Positions 52,531-61,423 of a stretch of DNA of 64,000 nt are shown here, piece after piece. The stretch's first letter is position 1. Every line of letters begins with the position of its first letter. The position numbers and the translations under genes are program-made. Below the pieces are notes generated by a model, which was not told where the DNA came from, did not search any database, and saw only the letters and a list, made by a program, of their open reading frames with translations. Origin of the DNA: Sphingomonas sp. RIT328 (GTDB lineage: Bacteria; Pseudomonadota; Alphaproteobacteria; Sphingomonadales; Sphingomonadaceae); contig NZ_JFYV01000013.1 in assembly GCF_000632225.1 (NCBI RefSeq), positions 1 to 64,000 of the forward strand. Direction: 5' to 3'.

Positions 52531-53476
52531 CGTCTGCTCCCAGCCCAATGTCGCAATTCCAGTACATGTAGAATACGACCGCGCGTGTCAGCCGCTTATG
52601 CTGGCGGAGCACCGGGTCGCGGTCGAACAACAGATCGACGAGATAGTTCATTACCGCGTCGAAGTTCTGATGGTCTTTTCGCTTCGCGACGATCTTGAGC
52701 TCGAATTCCTCGACTGCGATCTCGTACCGTTTGAGGATGTGCAGGTTTTCCGGCGCGGCAAGGAAAGCGCGGATCTGGGCGGTGTCCTTCAGATAAAGCC
52801 GGCGCTGCAGCTTTGCATATTCCGGTGTCATCTGGTTGAGAACGTTCTTTACCTCATAGGGCGTTCGCGCCTCGGGTGGCGCGTCAACCGCCTCGGTGAC
52901 GAGCGCGCTATGGGCTGCGAATGCCTCGACGACCTCGGCCAGTTCGTCGGGCGAGACTATGAGCGGAGAGTCGACTGGATCGAGTTTAGCGAGCTTGGCG
53001 ACTTCCGGGAACTGCTTAAGCCAGGATTCGAGCTGCTCTATGCCACAGAGATAGATCGAGCCTTCGGGCAGGCCAGTAGCCTTTGCGAGATAGGTGGAGA
53101 TCGTCTGCTCGGCATTGCCGGCGAGCCGCCGGTTCGAGAACAGCATGTAATGGTCGAGCTGCTTGGCATCACGCAGCTTTTTGACGCGCAGCACCTCCTC
53201 GCCGATCACCGTCTTCTCGGATTTTAAGCTATAGAATTCCGTTTCGGAGAAGCTCTTGTTGTAGCCGTTGGTATGCTTTGCCTGGACAATTACCGTGCCT
53301 ATCCAGGGAGCCGCGGTGCTTGGCATTAGCTGCGCAGTGCCGACGAACTTCGCGTCACGGCCCCCATCCGGGCCTTTCGCAAAACCCATGACGCTCATGC
53401 CGAGCAGGTGACGACATAAAAAAACGATCAACGCCTCGAATTGATCGTCGCCGAGATCCTCATAACGGTACATCAT
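52517..53476 (-). CDS. Mrr-like PD-(D/E)xK nuclease effector of the ABC-3C system
   Basis: A 319-residue effector. The N-terminal ~150 residues are restriction-endonuclease-like: YEDLGDDQFEALIVFLCRHLLG, then KGPDGGRDAKFVGTAQL and TVIVQAKHTNGYNKSF, giving the D...(Q)xK catalytic pattern of Mrr-type enzymes. The C-terminal ~110 residues (EVKNVLNQMTPEYAKLQRRLYLKDTAQIRAFLAAPENL and RLTRAVVFYMYWNCDIG) match the C-terminal domain shared by ABC-3C effectors, which links them to the ATPase. First gene of the trio, so it probably cuts DNA when the ATPase senses an invader. Inference from family architecture. Confidence 0.85.
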   Translation of the reverse strand: MMYRYEDLGDDQFEALIVFLCRHLLGMSVMGFAKGPDGGRDAKFVGTAQLMPSTAAPWIGTVIVQAKHTNGYNKSFSETEFYSLKSEKTVIGEEVLRVKKLRDAKQLDHYMLFSNRRLAGNAEQTISTYLAKATGLPEGSIYLCGIEQLESWLKQFPEVAKLAKLDPVDSPLIVSPDELAEVVEAFAAHSALVTEAVDAPPEARTPYEVKNVLNQMTPEYAKLQRRLYLKDTAQIRAFLAAPENLHILKRYEIAVEEFELKIVAKRKDHQNFDAVMNYLVDLLFDRDPVLRQHKRLTRAVVFYMYWNCDIGLGADDVEA

Positions 53477-53914
53477 ACCGACGCGTAAAGCCGGGTCGCG
53501 TTTTCAAGCTCGACCGCCGCGAAAAATTGATGGCCAGCCCTATCCATAGATCGTCCTTCTATCTGAACCTCACGCCACGCCAAGCGTGGAAATCAGTCAT
53601 CTGTAGCGCTGCTCGACCTACAACCGCCTCAACGGCGGGGGCGGCTACGCTGCGCGCGACGTGAGGCCCTGAGGGGAAGGGCGGTGCGACGACTGGGCGG
53701 GCAGTAACCAACATGGCCTTCCCGAAACCCCGTCTCTCAAGAATGGATTTGGAGAAACCCCATTTGCGAACAGGTTATGGAAGCCGGTTAGACGAGAGAC
53801 GCGAAGTTCGCTAGGAAAGCACGCCTGTCTCATTGGACCTTCCCAATTGCAAACGCCTACCAGCGTCGGAGAAGAGCCTTTCAAAGGTTAGTCGACCACA
53901 GACGGTCTAGCCAG
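53477..53914. other. Intergenic stretch, no gene seen
   Basis: About 440 bases upstream of the ABC-3C trio, so it should hold that operon's promoter. It is also the right edge of the accessory region. I found no good coding frame, hairpin with T-run, or direct repeat that would mark an attachment site. Confidence 0.5.
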
Positions 53915-54706
53915 TTACTCTGACTGCGGCGGCCTCATGTTGACGACATGCCGCGCGGCCTTCACCGGCTCAGGCGTGGTCCGATTATCGATAGCGACCT
54001 GCTTGGTATGCTCGTCACCGCCGACGACGTGGTCCTCATCGGCCATCAATGCCTCGAAGCCTTGAAGGGCGACAACACGCTTGTCGTTCTTCTTGCTCAA
54101 GCCAATCACGCTACCGCCCAGACCGGCGTTTTCGTGAAACTGACTGTCGGTCGCGCCGGGCAGGAGCGCAGTGACGGTAACGCCGGTGCCGCGCAATTCC
54201 TCACGCAGAGACTCCGCGAACATTTAGCCGAACGCCTTGGACGGCCCGTAGGTCGTCTCGAACGGCGTCGGTTGAGTCGCCGACACCGATGACGTGATGA
54301 GGATGCGACCGGAGCCGTTGGGGACCATGTGCTGTACGACACGCTTGGCGAGATGCACTGTCCCGGTGATGTTGATAGCGATCAGGCGAAACTCGTCCTC
54401 CAGCGGGTTGTCGAGGAACGCGCCTCCGATGCCAATGCCGACGTTCAGCGCAGCCGCTTCCACCGGGCGGTTCAGGCTCTGCACGAAGGTCCAGAAGCCC
54501 TCCACGCCGTCATAAGTCGCCGCATCCGCTTGATGAGGATAGGCTTCGACGCCGAGTTCGCGGAGCGAACGTGCGGCGTCGTCGACCTTGCTGCTCGATC
54601 CGGTGATGGCGACGTCGTATACATGCTCCGCAAATTGGCGGGCCAGTTCGAGGCCGATCCCCGACGATCCGCCGGTCACGATCGCCAGTGGGCGTTGGTT
54701 CGTCAT
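53915..54706 (-). pseudogene. SDR-family oxidoreductase with an internal stop
   Basis: A 264-codon SDR gene broken by TAA at 54224-54226. Upstream: LAIVTGGSSGIGLELARQFAE, the cofactor motif, through SVSATQPTPFETTYGPSKAFG, with the catalytic Tyr-x3-Lys. Directly after the stop, in the same frame, MFAESLREELRGTGVTVTALLPGATDSQFHENAG completes the fold. A TTA-to-TAA change in Leu explains it. An intact paralogue of the same subgroup lies at 57938-58753. Confidence 0.82.
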
Positions 54707-54747
54707 AACATGATCCTCACGTTTATCGGCGAAGCCGCGACTGATTG

Positions 54748-56064
54748 TCAGTTGGTTGTGCTCGCTCTGGGTGCGAGCCGGATCAACCGGCCCTCAGCCT
54801 CGTCGGTGATGACCCAGAGGGCACCGTCCGGCCCCGTCTTCACGTCGCGGATACGCTGGTGCTGGTCCTGCAGCAGCCGCTCCTCGCCGACAATCTTGTC
54901 GCCTTGGATGACGAGACGAGCGAGATGCTGGCCAGCGAGCGCTGCAACGAACAGGTTGTTCTTCCACTCAGGGATCAGGCTACCGCTATAGAAGTCCATG
55001 CCGCCCGGGCCGATGGCCGGGTCCCAATAGTAGCGGGGTTGCTCGGTCCCCTCGAGCTGCGATCGTCCGCCATAGATCGGCGTGCCGTCGTAGTTGGTGC
55101 CGTAGGCAACGAGCGGCCAACCATAGTTGGCGCCGCGACGGATCAGGTTGATCTCGTCGCCACCTTGAGGACCATGCTCACCATCCCACAGGTCGCCAGT
55201 CTCGGGATGAAAGGCGAGACCCTGAGGGTTGCGCTGGCCGTAGCTCCAGATCTCCGGGCGAGTGCTATTCTCGGCGTTCTGGTTGGTCGCGTAGGGGTTG
55301 CCGGGAGCAGGCTTGCCGTCAGTGTCGACGCGGAGGATCTTGCCAAGCCAGCTATAGAGCGACTGGGCTTCGTCCCGGTAGGGCGAGTAGAACCGCTCGG
55401 CGAGCGACACGTACAGAAAGCCCTCGCGATCGAAGGCCAGACGAGAGCCAAAATGCTTCTTGCCGTTTATGCCCGGCGCGACGCGCAGGATCTTAGTGAC
55501 GTCTTTCAGCGTGTAATCGGGGCCACTCTGTGCCTCCTCGAACGTGAGGCGCGCCCTGGCTACAACGATGCCGCTCTCGCCCTCGCCACGCGGTTCCACG
55601 TAGGTGAAATAGACGCGCTGATTGATCGCGAACTTCGGGTCCGTGACGATATCCAGCAGTCCCGCATCGCTGCCGTAGACAACGCGTGGCACCCCTAGAA
55701 CACCGCTGACGATGGAGCCGGAGGCGAGATCCACGATGCGCATCGTGCCGGGCTTCTCGGTAATGATCGCGCGGTCATCGCCGATAAAGGCCAGGCCCCA
55801 GGGATAGGCGAGGTTGCGCGTCACCACCTTCACCTCGATCGGCGTGCGGGTGGCGGTCGCCGGTGCTCTCGTCTGCCCTGCGAAGGCGGACCGCTGGCCG
55901 GGCGCGATCGGCTCGTTGCGCGGAAGCGGCTGGCCGATGCGCACTGCGGTGTCGGGCGCGCGCTTCCCCTTCACCGTCTCACCGTTCGAGCCGATGATCT
56001 GCGCGCCGGCGGATGTTGAGGCGAAGGCCAGGGCGGCGATCGGGATGATTGTCGAGACCTTCAC
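54748..56064 (-). CDS. PQQ-dependent sugar dehydrogenase (glucose/sorbosone dehydrogenase family)
   Basis: A 438-residue periplasmic beta-propeller dehydrogenase. The signal peptide ends near residue 22 (ASTSAGAQ). Family segments: LAYPWGLAFIGDDRAIITEKPGTMRIVDL (about 89-117), SRLAFDREGFLYVSLAERF, YGQRNPQGLAFHPETGDLWDGEHGPQGGDEINLIRRGANYGWP (about 282-325) and YSGSLIPEWKNNLFVAALAGQHLARL. The GEHGPQGGDEIN block is the Ca/PQQ-binding hallmark of soluble aldose dehydrogenases (YliI type). It oxidises sugars in the periplasm if PQQ is available. Confidence 0.93.
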   Translation of the reverse strand: MKVSTIIPIAALAFASTSAGAQIIGSNGETVKGKRAPDTAVRIGQPLPRNEPIAPGQRSAFAGQTRAPATATRTPIEVKVVTRNLAYPWGLAFIGDDRAIITEKPGTMRIVDLASGSIVSGVLGVPRVVYGSDAGLLDIVTDPKFAINQRVYFTYVEPRGEGESGIVVARARLTFEEAQSGPDYTLKDVTKILRVAPGINGKKHFGSRLAFDREGFLYVSLAERFYSPYRDEAQSLYSWLGKILRVDTDGKPAPGNPYATNQNAENSTRPEIWSYGQRNPQGLAFHPETGDLWDGEHGPQGGDEINLIRRGANYGWPLVAYGTNYDGTPIYGGRSQLEGTEQPRYYWDPAIGPGGMDFYSGSLIPEWKNNLFVAALAGQHLARLVIQGDKIVGEERLLQDQHQRIRDVKTGPDGALWVITDEAEGRLIRLAPRASTTN

Positions 56065-56188
56065 GACGGTTTCCTTTGGTGGGAAAGCTAGGGTCAGCGG
56101 TGAGCGCTGATGCGGCCGCTTGAGCGAGCATGGATGGTAGACCGTATCTCCACGGACGCCGGACTATGGCGGCCGTGCGGACTGTGGT

Positions 56189-56932
56189 TCACCAAGGTTG
56201 AGCGACCGGCGCGACGATGATTTCATTAATCGCGACGCCGGAAGGCTGGTTGAGCGCGAAGGCCACCGCTTCGGCGACGGCTTCGGGCTTGATCGCCTGT
56301 TTGCTAAGGTCGAGCGCCACGCCCTTGGCCTGACCGTCGCGCAGCTTATCCGGCCAGCCCGTATCGATCACGCCGGGGCTAACCATGCCGACCTGGATGC
56401 CGTGTGATACACCGACTTCCTTGCGTAGGCTTTCGGTCATGCCCTGGATGAAGAACTTGGTGGCGGCATAGACGCCGCCTGCCTCGCCGGCGCGGTGCCC
56501 GGCAACCGAGTCCATATTGATGATCCGTCCGGCCTTGCGCTCCATCATGCCCGGCAGCACTGCGGCGATGCCGTGAAGATAGCCGCGCAGGTTGACGTCG
56601 ATCATCTTGTTCCAATCGGCGATTGCGCGCTCCTGCCAGTAGGAGAACAGCATAAGGCCGGCGTTGTTGACGAGGATGTCGACCGGGCCGAACGCCTCTT
56701 CGGCGGTCGCCACCAGTGCCTCGAGATCCTCGTAACGGGTAACATCCGTCACCTTGTGAATGGCCTGCCCACCGCTCGCCTCGATCTCTGCGACAAGCTG
56801 CTCGAGCCCGGTCGCGTCGACGTCGCCGAGGACGAGCCGCGCACCGGCAGCGGCAAGGCGCTTGGCGGAGGCCGCGCCGATGCCCGATGCCGCACCGGTG
56901 ACGATCGCCACCGTCCGATCAAGATAGTTCAT
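56189..56932 (-). CDS. Classical SDR-family oxidoreductase
   Basis: A 247-residue classical SDR. TGAASGIG (about 12-19), NNAG (about 89-92), Ser in INMDSVAGH (about 140) and YAATK (about 154-158) are in place. MVSPGVIDTGWPDKLRDGQ follows. The subgroup resembles YdfG-like reductases, as does the SDR at 17341. I chose the ATG at 56932. Part of the leftward run of catabolic genes. Confidence 0.93.
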   Translation of the reverse strand: MNYLDRTVAIVTGAASGIGAASAKRLAAAGARLVLGDVDATGLEQLVAEIEASGGQAIHKVTDVTRYEDLEALVATAEEAFGPVDILVNNAGLMLFSYWQERAIADWNKMIDVNLRGYLHGIAAVLPGMMERKAGRIINMDSVAGHRAGEAGGVYAATKFFIQGMTESLRKEVGVSHGIQVGMVSPGVIDTGWPDKLRDGQAKGVALDLSKQAIKPEAVAEAVAFALNQPSGVAINEIIVAPVAQPW

Positions 56933-57077
56933 GATGATTTTCCTTCGTGATGCGTCTGTGATGCCCGGCAAAGGCGGAAGGCCCGGCCGAGAGGGGGAAG
57001 GGCGCTGACCGCACGACTTCGATCGCCCGGGCGGGTCCGCCCGGATCGGTGTCGCTTCAACGGTATGTCGCGGATGG

Positions 57078-57923
57078 TCAGCCTGAGGCGGCGAACGCCT
57101 CAAACTGCGCTTTCCAGTCCGGGTGCCAGCGCGAGAGGGCGGGCCGGTTCTCGGTCATGTCGCCCGTCGCCCATCGAATGCGGCGGATGTCCAGTTCGGG
57201 TGTGACGTCGTTGTCGGGCGCGATGATGTAGAAGTCGCCGCGACGGAACCGCTTGTCGAAGAAATCGAGGAGTTGATCTGCGGTCCAGGCGGCGTCAGGC
57301 TTGGCGGCGCCATCCTCCTTTTGCGCGGCGTTCATCGGCGTCCAGGTGTAGCCCGGCACCAACAAATGCGCCGTGAGCTTGTCGCCAACCGCTTCGCGTA
57401 GTTCGTGAGCGAGCTGCTCGGTCAGTACTTTCACGCCCGCCTTGGCAACCGAATAGGCAGCGTTGCCGGGCGGGGTGGTTATACCCTCCTTCGAGCCGAG
57501 ATTAACGATTGCCGATCGCCCCTTCTGCGTCAGCATCCGCGGTACGAAGATCGTCTGCGCGGCGACGATCGAGAAGAAGTTCACTTCAAGCTGATGGCGC
57601 CAGGCCGGTAGATCCTCCCACGGCCCGGCACCGTGATGGATGCCGGCGTTGTTGAACAGCAGTGCCACTTCGCCGAACGATTCGTATGCGGTGTCACACA
57701 GCTTCTGAAGTGCGTCGTGGTCAGTGACGTCGCCAACAACGGTACGCACGTCCTCGCCGCGATCGAGATCACGGACGAGCGCGGCGAGTGCGTCACCGTC
57801 GCGGTCGAACAGGCACAGGCGCATACCCCGCGCTAAGAAGTGTCGGGCAGCAGCGGCGCCGATGCCGACCGCGGCGCCAGTGACGACCGCGACGCGGCCG
57901 GAGGAGAGGATGTCGTCGCTCAT
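57078..57923 (-). CDS. SDR-family oxidoreductase
   Basis: A 281-residue SDR. TGAAVGIG (about 16-23), NNAG (about 91-94), the Ser of LGSKEG (about 145) and YSVAK (about 158-162) form the catalytic set. The C-terminal extension (FYIIAPDNDVTPELDIRRIRWATGDMTENRP) is like that of a sphingomonad SDR subgroup. It follows an SDR gene by 14 bp and probably belongs to the same transcript. Confidence 0.92.
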   Translation of the reverse strand: MSDDILSSGRVAVVTGAAVGIGAAAARHFLARGMRLCLFDRDGDALAALVRDLDRGEDVRTVVGDVTDHDALQKLCDTAYESFGEVALLFNNAGIHHGAGPWEDLPAWRHQLEVNFFSIVAAQTIFVPRMLTQKGRSAIVNLGSKEGITTPPGNAAYSVAKAGVKVLTEQLAHELREAVGDKLTAHLLVPGYTWTPMNAAQKEDGAAKPDAAWTADQLLDFFDKRFRRGDFYIIAPDNDVTPELDIRRIRWATGDMTENRPALSRWHPDWKAQFEAFAASG

Positions 57924-57937
57924 GATGGTGCGTTCCT

Positions 57938-58753
57938 TCAGTCCTTCAGCCCGGAGCCCGGCTCGGCGCCGCCCGCGTGGAGGGCGGCCTTGACGGTATC
58001 GGGAAGGAGATTGTTGACGACGCGCCCGATGAACTTGCTGCCGGGCTTGCCCGACACGACGCGGTCCTTGCCCGCCTTCATCGCCTCATAGCCTTCGCTG
58101 GCGACCTTGGTCGGCGCGGCTTTCTCGGCCAAGCCCAGCTCGGTCGTGTCCATGCCGGCGCGATGCCAGAACGGCGTGTCGACCTCGCCCGGCAGTAGTA
58201 GGGTGAAGCTGACGCCCTTATCCTTGTTCTCCTCCTTCACGGACTCGACGAAGGAGATGAGGAACGCCTTTGTGCCGCCATAGACCGCCTCGTAAGGGGT
58301 CGGCATCGTGCCTGAGATCGAGGCGGTATAAAGGAGCCGGCCTGCGCCACGCTCGATCATCGCCGGCAGGAGCCGCTTGGTGAGGTGGACCTGCGAGACG
58401 CAGTTGAGCTGGATCATCTTGATCTCGGCGGCAAGGTCGGTGCCGTTGACAAAGTAACCGCCGACATCGACGCCGGCGTTGAGCGCCGCTGCGGCGAGCG
58501 GCCGGCCGGTGTCGGCGACAGCGGCAGCAAGCTTCTCGACACCGTCATAGTCAGTCAGATCGGCCTCGACGACGATCGCCTCTACACCGGTGCTGCGCAC
58601 CGCGTCGGCGGTGCGTCCGAGGTCGCCGTTGGTGCCGGTCGCGGTAATGACGACGTCGTGGCCGTCGGCGGCAAAAAGGCGGGCGAGCTCATAGCCGATG
58701 CCGCTGGAGGCGCCGGTGACGAGGGCGAGCGGCCGTTGCGTATCAGTGGTCAT
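57938..58753 (-). CDS. SDR-family oxidoreductase
   Basis: A 271-residue SDR: LALVTGASSGIGYELARLFAADGHDVVITATG opens with the cofactor motif; AALNAGVDVGG replaces the usual NNAG; TASISGTMPTPYEAVYGGTKAF holds the Ser, Tyr and Lys. It belongs to the same subgroup as the broken gene at 53915-54706, so one copy has stayed intact. C-terminal tail Gly/Ala-rich. Confidence 0.92.
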   Translation of the reverse strand: MTTDTQRPLALVTGASSGIGYELARLFAADGHDVVITATGTNGDLGRTADAVRSTGVEAIVVEADLTDYDGVEKLAAAVADTGRPLAAAALNAGVDVGGYFVNGTDLAAEIKMIQLNCVSQVHLTKRLLPAMIERGAGRLLYTASISGTMPTPYEAVYGGTKAFLISFVESVKEENKDKGVSFTLLLPGEVDTPFWHRAGMDTTELGLAEKAAPTKVASEGYEAMKAGKDRVVSGKPGSKFIGRVVNNLLPDTVKAALHAGGAEPGSGLKD

Positions 58754-58771
58754 GGTGTCGTCCTTTCGAAA

Positions 58772-59500
58772 TCAGTTGCAGCCGAGCGCGTCAGCGGCTT
58801 CGATCATGCTGTCTGCGACGACATCCCAATCCTGGGCGGCGTCGAGATCGGTGGTTTGGCCGGAGCCATGCTCGTGGGGGCGGCGGACGAAGACCGTGCG
58901 CAGCCCTGCGGCGCGGGCAGCGGCAAGATCCTCGTTATGCGCGGCGACCATCGCGACCTGATCGGGACGCAGGCCCACCGCATCCGCCGAGCGGAGATAG
59001 GTCTGCGGTATCGGCTTGTAGCTCTTCGCCACCTCGGCACCGGTGATGACGTCCCACGGCAGTCCGCCGAAGCGAGCGAGGTTCAGCATTCCAGCGATAT
59101 GGCCGTTGGACAGCGGACCGATCGCGAAGCGGCGCTTGAGGCGGGTCAGACCCTCGACCGAGTCCGGCCAGGGATCGAGCCGCTCCCACGCCCTGTTGAG
59201 GTCGACCAGCTCGGCATCGGCTATGCGGCCAAAGTCGACATCGTGGCGCGCGAGCACCGTCTCCAGGTTCTCGCGGTTGAGCACCTCGAGCTTGACCCAC
59301 GGCCGCTCGCCCGAGCGGACTTTCTGCATGGCTGGCTGGTAGAGCGCGCGCCATTCGTCCGCGAAGGCGAGCGGGTCGATGTCTAGACGGTGCGTCTTGA
59401 GGAACGGCTCGGCAGCACGGGCGACACCCGACCGCCAGTCGACGACAGTGCCGAACACGTCGAAGCCGCAGAAGCCGACGAAGTCGAAATGAGGGGGCAT
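58772..59500 (-). CDS. Haloacid dehalogenase, type II
   Basis: A 242-residue HAD-superfamily enzyme of the L-2-haloacid dehalogenase type. The nucleophile Asp lies in CGFDVFGTVVDWRSG (about 12-26), then PLSNGHIAGML (about 124-134, motif II), KSYKPIPQTYLRSA (motif III Lys) and MVAAHNEDLAAARAAGLRTVFVRRP (motif IV region; the usual Asp pair is replaced by NED). It would remove halide from 2-haloacids or act as a phosphatase. I chose the ATG at 59500. Confidence 0.9.
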   Translation of the reverse strand: MPPHFDFVGFCGFDVFGTVVDWRSGVARAAEPFLKTHRLDIDPLAFADEWRALYQPAMQKVRSGERPWVKLEVLNRENLETVLARHDVDFGRIADAELVDLNRAWERLDPWPDSVEGLTRLKRRFAIGPLSNGHIAGMLNLARFGGLPWDVITGAEVAKSYKPIPQTYLRSADAVGLRPDQVAMVAAHNEDLAAARAAGLRTVFVRRPHEHGSGQTTDLDAAQDWDVVADSMIEAADALGCN

Positions 59501-59525
59501 AATAGAACTCCGGTTATTTCGAAGG

Positions 59526-60224
59526 TCAGGCGTAAGAGACGGCGTAGCGAAGATGGACGACGCCATTCCGGCGCATCTCGTTAGCGCTCATCGACAGACG
59601 GACGTGGTCGGCAAGGCCGTCGTCGCCCGCCTCGAACAGCGTCGGGCTGTTGCTGCGCCCGCCAATCGCGGGAAAGATCAGCACACTGACCTCGTCGACG
59701 AGCCCGGCCTTGAAGAACGTGCCGTTGGTGCGGCCGCCTCCCTCCAGCAACAGACGCTTGATCCCGAAGTGCTTCCCCAAGGTGTCCAGCACCTCGGCGA
59801 GATCGATCGTCTCGCCGTCGGCGACGATGTAGGAGATACCGTCGGCCGCCAGTTCGGCGAGGTGCGCGTCCCCCACGTCGCGGCCAAGCACCATGATAAT
59901 CGGCGCACCGTAGGTCTCCGGACCGCTCCAGTGGAGCTTGCCGCCCTCGTCGATCAGGATCGCATAGTCGTCGGCACCAGCCCGCGCGACGTGCACGGGT
60001 CGCTGAACCTCGCCCGGATCGCTTGGCGGGTGCGGCTCGCCGTCGGCAAACTCCTCGCCAACCGCGCGGCCGGCGATCCATGCGTCGCACTCCAACTCGT
60101 CGTGGACCCGGTCGTACTCGGCGACCAGGTCGTCCGACGAACCCCCGGTCGATGGACTCCACTGGTCAACGACTAGCTGGCCGTCGAGGGGACTCATCAT
60201 GTGGCAGATGACATGCGGTTTCAT
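59526..60224 (-). CDS. RibD C-terminal/dihydrofolate reductase-like NADPH reductase
   Basis: A 232-residue protein of the RibD_C/DHFR-like fold: VICHMMSPLDGQLVVDQWSPS (about 4-24), then AWIAGRAVGEEFADG, IMVLGRDVGDAHLAELAADGISYIVADG (about 110-137), KHFGIKRLLLEGGGRTNGTFFKAGLVDEVSVLIFPAIGG (about 152-190). Such stand-alone proteins reduce various substrates with NADPH. Overlaps the MFS gene by 4 bases (ATGA). Confidence 0.9.
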   Translation of the reverse strand: MKPHVICHMMSPLDGQLVVDQWSPSTGGSSDDLVAEYDRVHDELECDAWIAGRAVGEEFADGEPHPPSDPGEVQRPVHVARAGADDYAILIDEGGKLHWSGPETYGAPIIMVLGRDVGDAHLAELAADGISYIVADGETIDLAEVLDTLGKHFGIKRLLLEGGGRTNGTFFKAGLVDEVSVLIFPAIGGRSNSPTLFEAGDDGLADHVRLSMSANEMRRNGVVHLRYAVSYA

Positions 60225-61423
60225 GCTTTCAGCTCCTGGGTAGAGGCGGGGCGCCGGATCAGCTGCGCCGAGACCACCATGATTGCGAGGCCGCCCGCGG
60301 CGAGGGCCGCGCCGACGAGCCCGGTCGAGGCCCAGCCAAAGCCGGCGGCAATGGCGAGCCCGCCCGTCCACGCGCCGATCGCGTTGGACAAATTAAAGGC
60401 GGAGTGGTTCATCGCGGCAGCGAGCGACTGCGCCTGGCGGGCGACGTCCATCAGCCTGGCCTGAAGCGCGGGGACCAATGCGAAGCCGATGCCGATCATG
60501 AACAGCGATGCACCGGCCATGATCGGACCGTGTGCGGCTAGGAAGAAGAGCGCGAGGAACACGACGTTCCAGACGATGATCGCGAAGATCGACGGGATCA
60601 GCGCGCGATCGGCAAGCCATCCACCCGCGATGTTGCCGACGACCATACCGAGCCCCCACAGGGCGAGGAACCACGGTACGGTTGCCTGAGCGACGCCGGT
60701 CTCCTCAACAAGCGTCGGCGTGATGTAGCTGTAGACCGCGAACATGCCGCCGAAGCCGATCGTGGCGACGCCGAGCGTCAGCCAGATTTGGAGGCTGCGG
60801 AACGCCGACAACTCGCGTAACGGACTGGCGTCCTTGTCGGCCGCAATCGTCGGAATGAGCGTCCGCAGCATGACGATCAGCAAGCCGCCTCCGATGGCGA
60901 CGACGCCGAAGGCCGATCGCCAACCGAAGCTCTGTCCAAGCCAGGTGGTAAGCGGCACGCCGACGAGATTGGCCGCAGCCAGCCCGAGCATGACGCGGCC
61001 AATGGCCTGTGCTCGCTGCGAAGACGGCACCATTGCGGCCGCGACGATCGAAGCGGTGCCGTAGTAGGCGCCGTGCGGAAGCCCCGCAACAAAGCGCGCG
61101 GCGGCGATACTGAGGAAGCCGGGCGCAAGCGCGGAGGCGAGGTTGCCTACCAGCACGATAGAGGCGAGCAGGAGGAGAAGGTTGCGCTTCTCCATGCGCG
61201 CAGAGGCGATGGCGAGCGCAGGCGCGCCGACTACTACACCGATCGCATAGGCGCTGATGAGATTGCCCGCCTGCGGTATCGAGACGCCGGCAGACTGCGC
61301 CATGCTGGGCAGCAGCCCCATTGCGGCGAACTCGCCAGTGCCGATGAAGAGGCCGCCCAGCCCAAGCGCGAGCTGTGCAAGCGCGAGGCCGTGTGGGGCT
61401 GCGATGACCTTGTCCTGTGTCAT
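60221..61423 (-). CDS. MFS transporter, AraJ/DHA1-like
   Basis: A 400-residue permease with 12 predicted helices. LALGLGGLFIGTGEFAAMGLLPSMAQSAGVSIPQAGNLISAYAIGVVVGAPALAI (about 16-70) is the first helix pair of the AraJ/DHA1 type, and ARFVAGLPHGAYYGTAS is the conserved helix 4 segment. It probably exports sugars, toxic compounds or pathway intermediates. It sits between the BKACE gene and the RibD-like gene, overlapping both by 4 bases. Confidence 0.92.
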   Translation of the reverse strand: MTQDKVIAAPHGLALAQLALGLGGLFIGTGEFAAMGLLPSMAQSAGVSIPQAGNLISAYAIGVVVGAPALAIASARMEKRNLLLLLASIVLVGNLASALAPGFLSIAAARFVAGLPHGAYYGTASIVAAAMVPSSQRAQAIGRVMLGLAAANLVGVPLTTWLGQSFGWRSAFGVVAIGGGLLIVMLRTLIPTIAADKDASPLRELSAFRSLQIWLTLGVATIGFGGMFAVYSYITPTLVEETGVAQATVPWFLALWGLGMVVGNIAGGWLADRALIPSIFAIIVWNVVFLALFFLAAHGPIMAGASLFMIGIGFALVPALQARLMDVARQAQSLAAAMNHSAFNLSNAIGAWTGGLAIAAGFGWASTGLVGAALAAGGLAIMVVSAQLIRRPASTQELKA

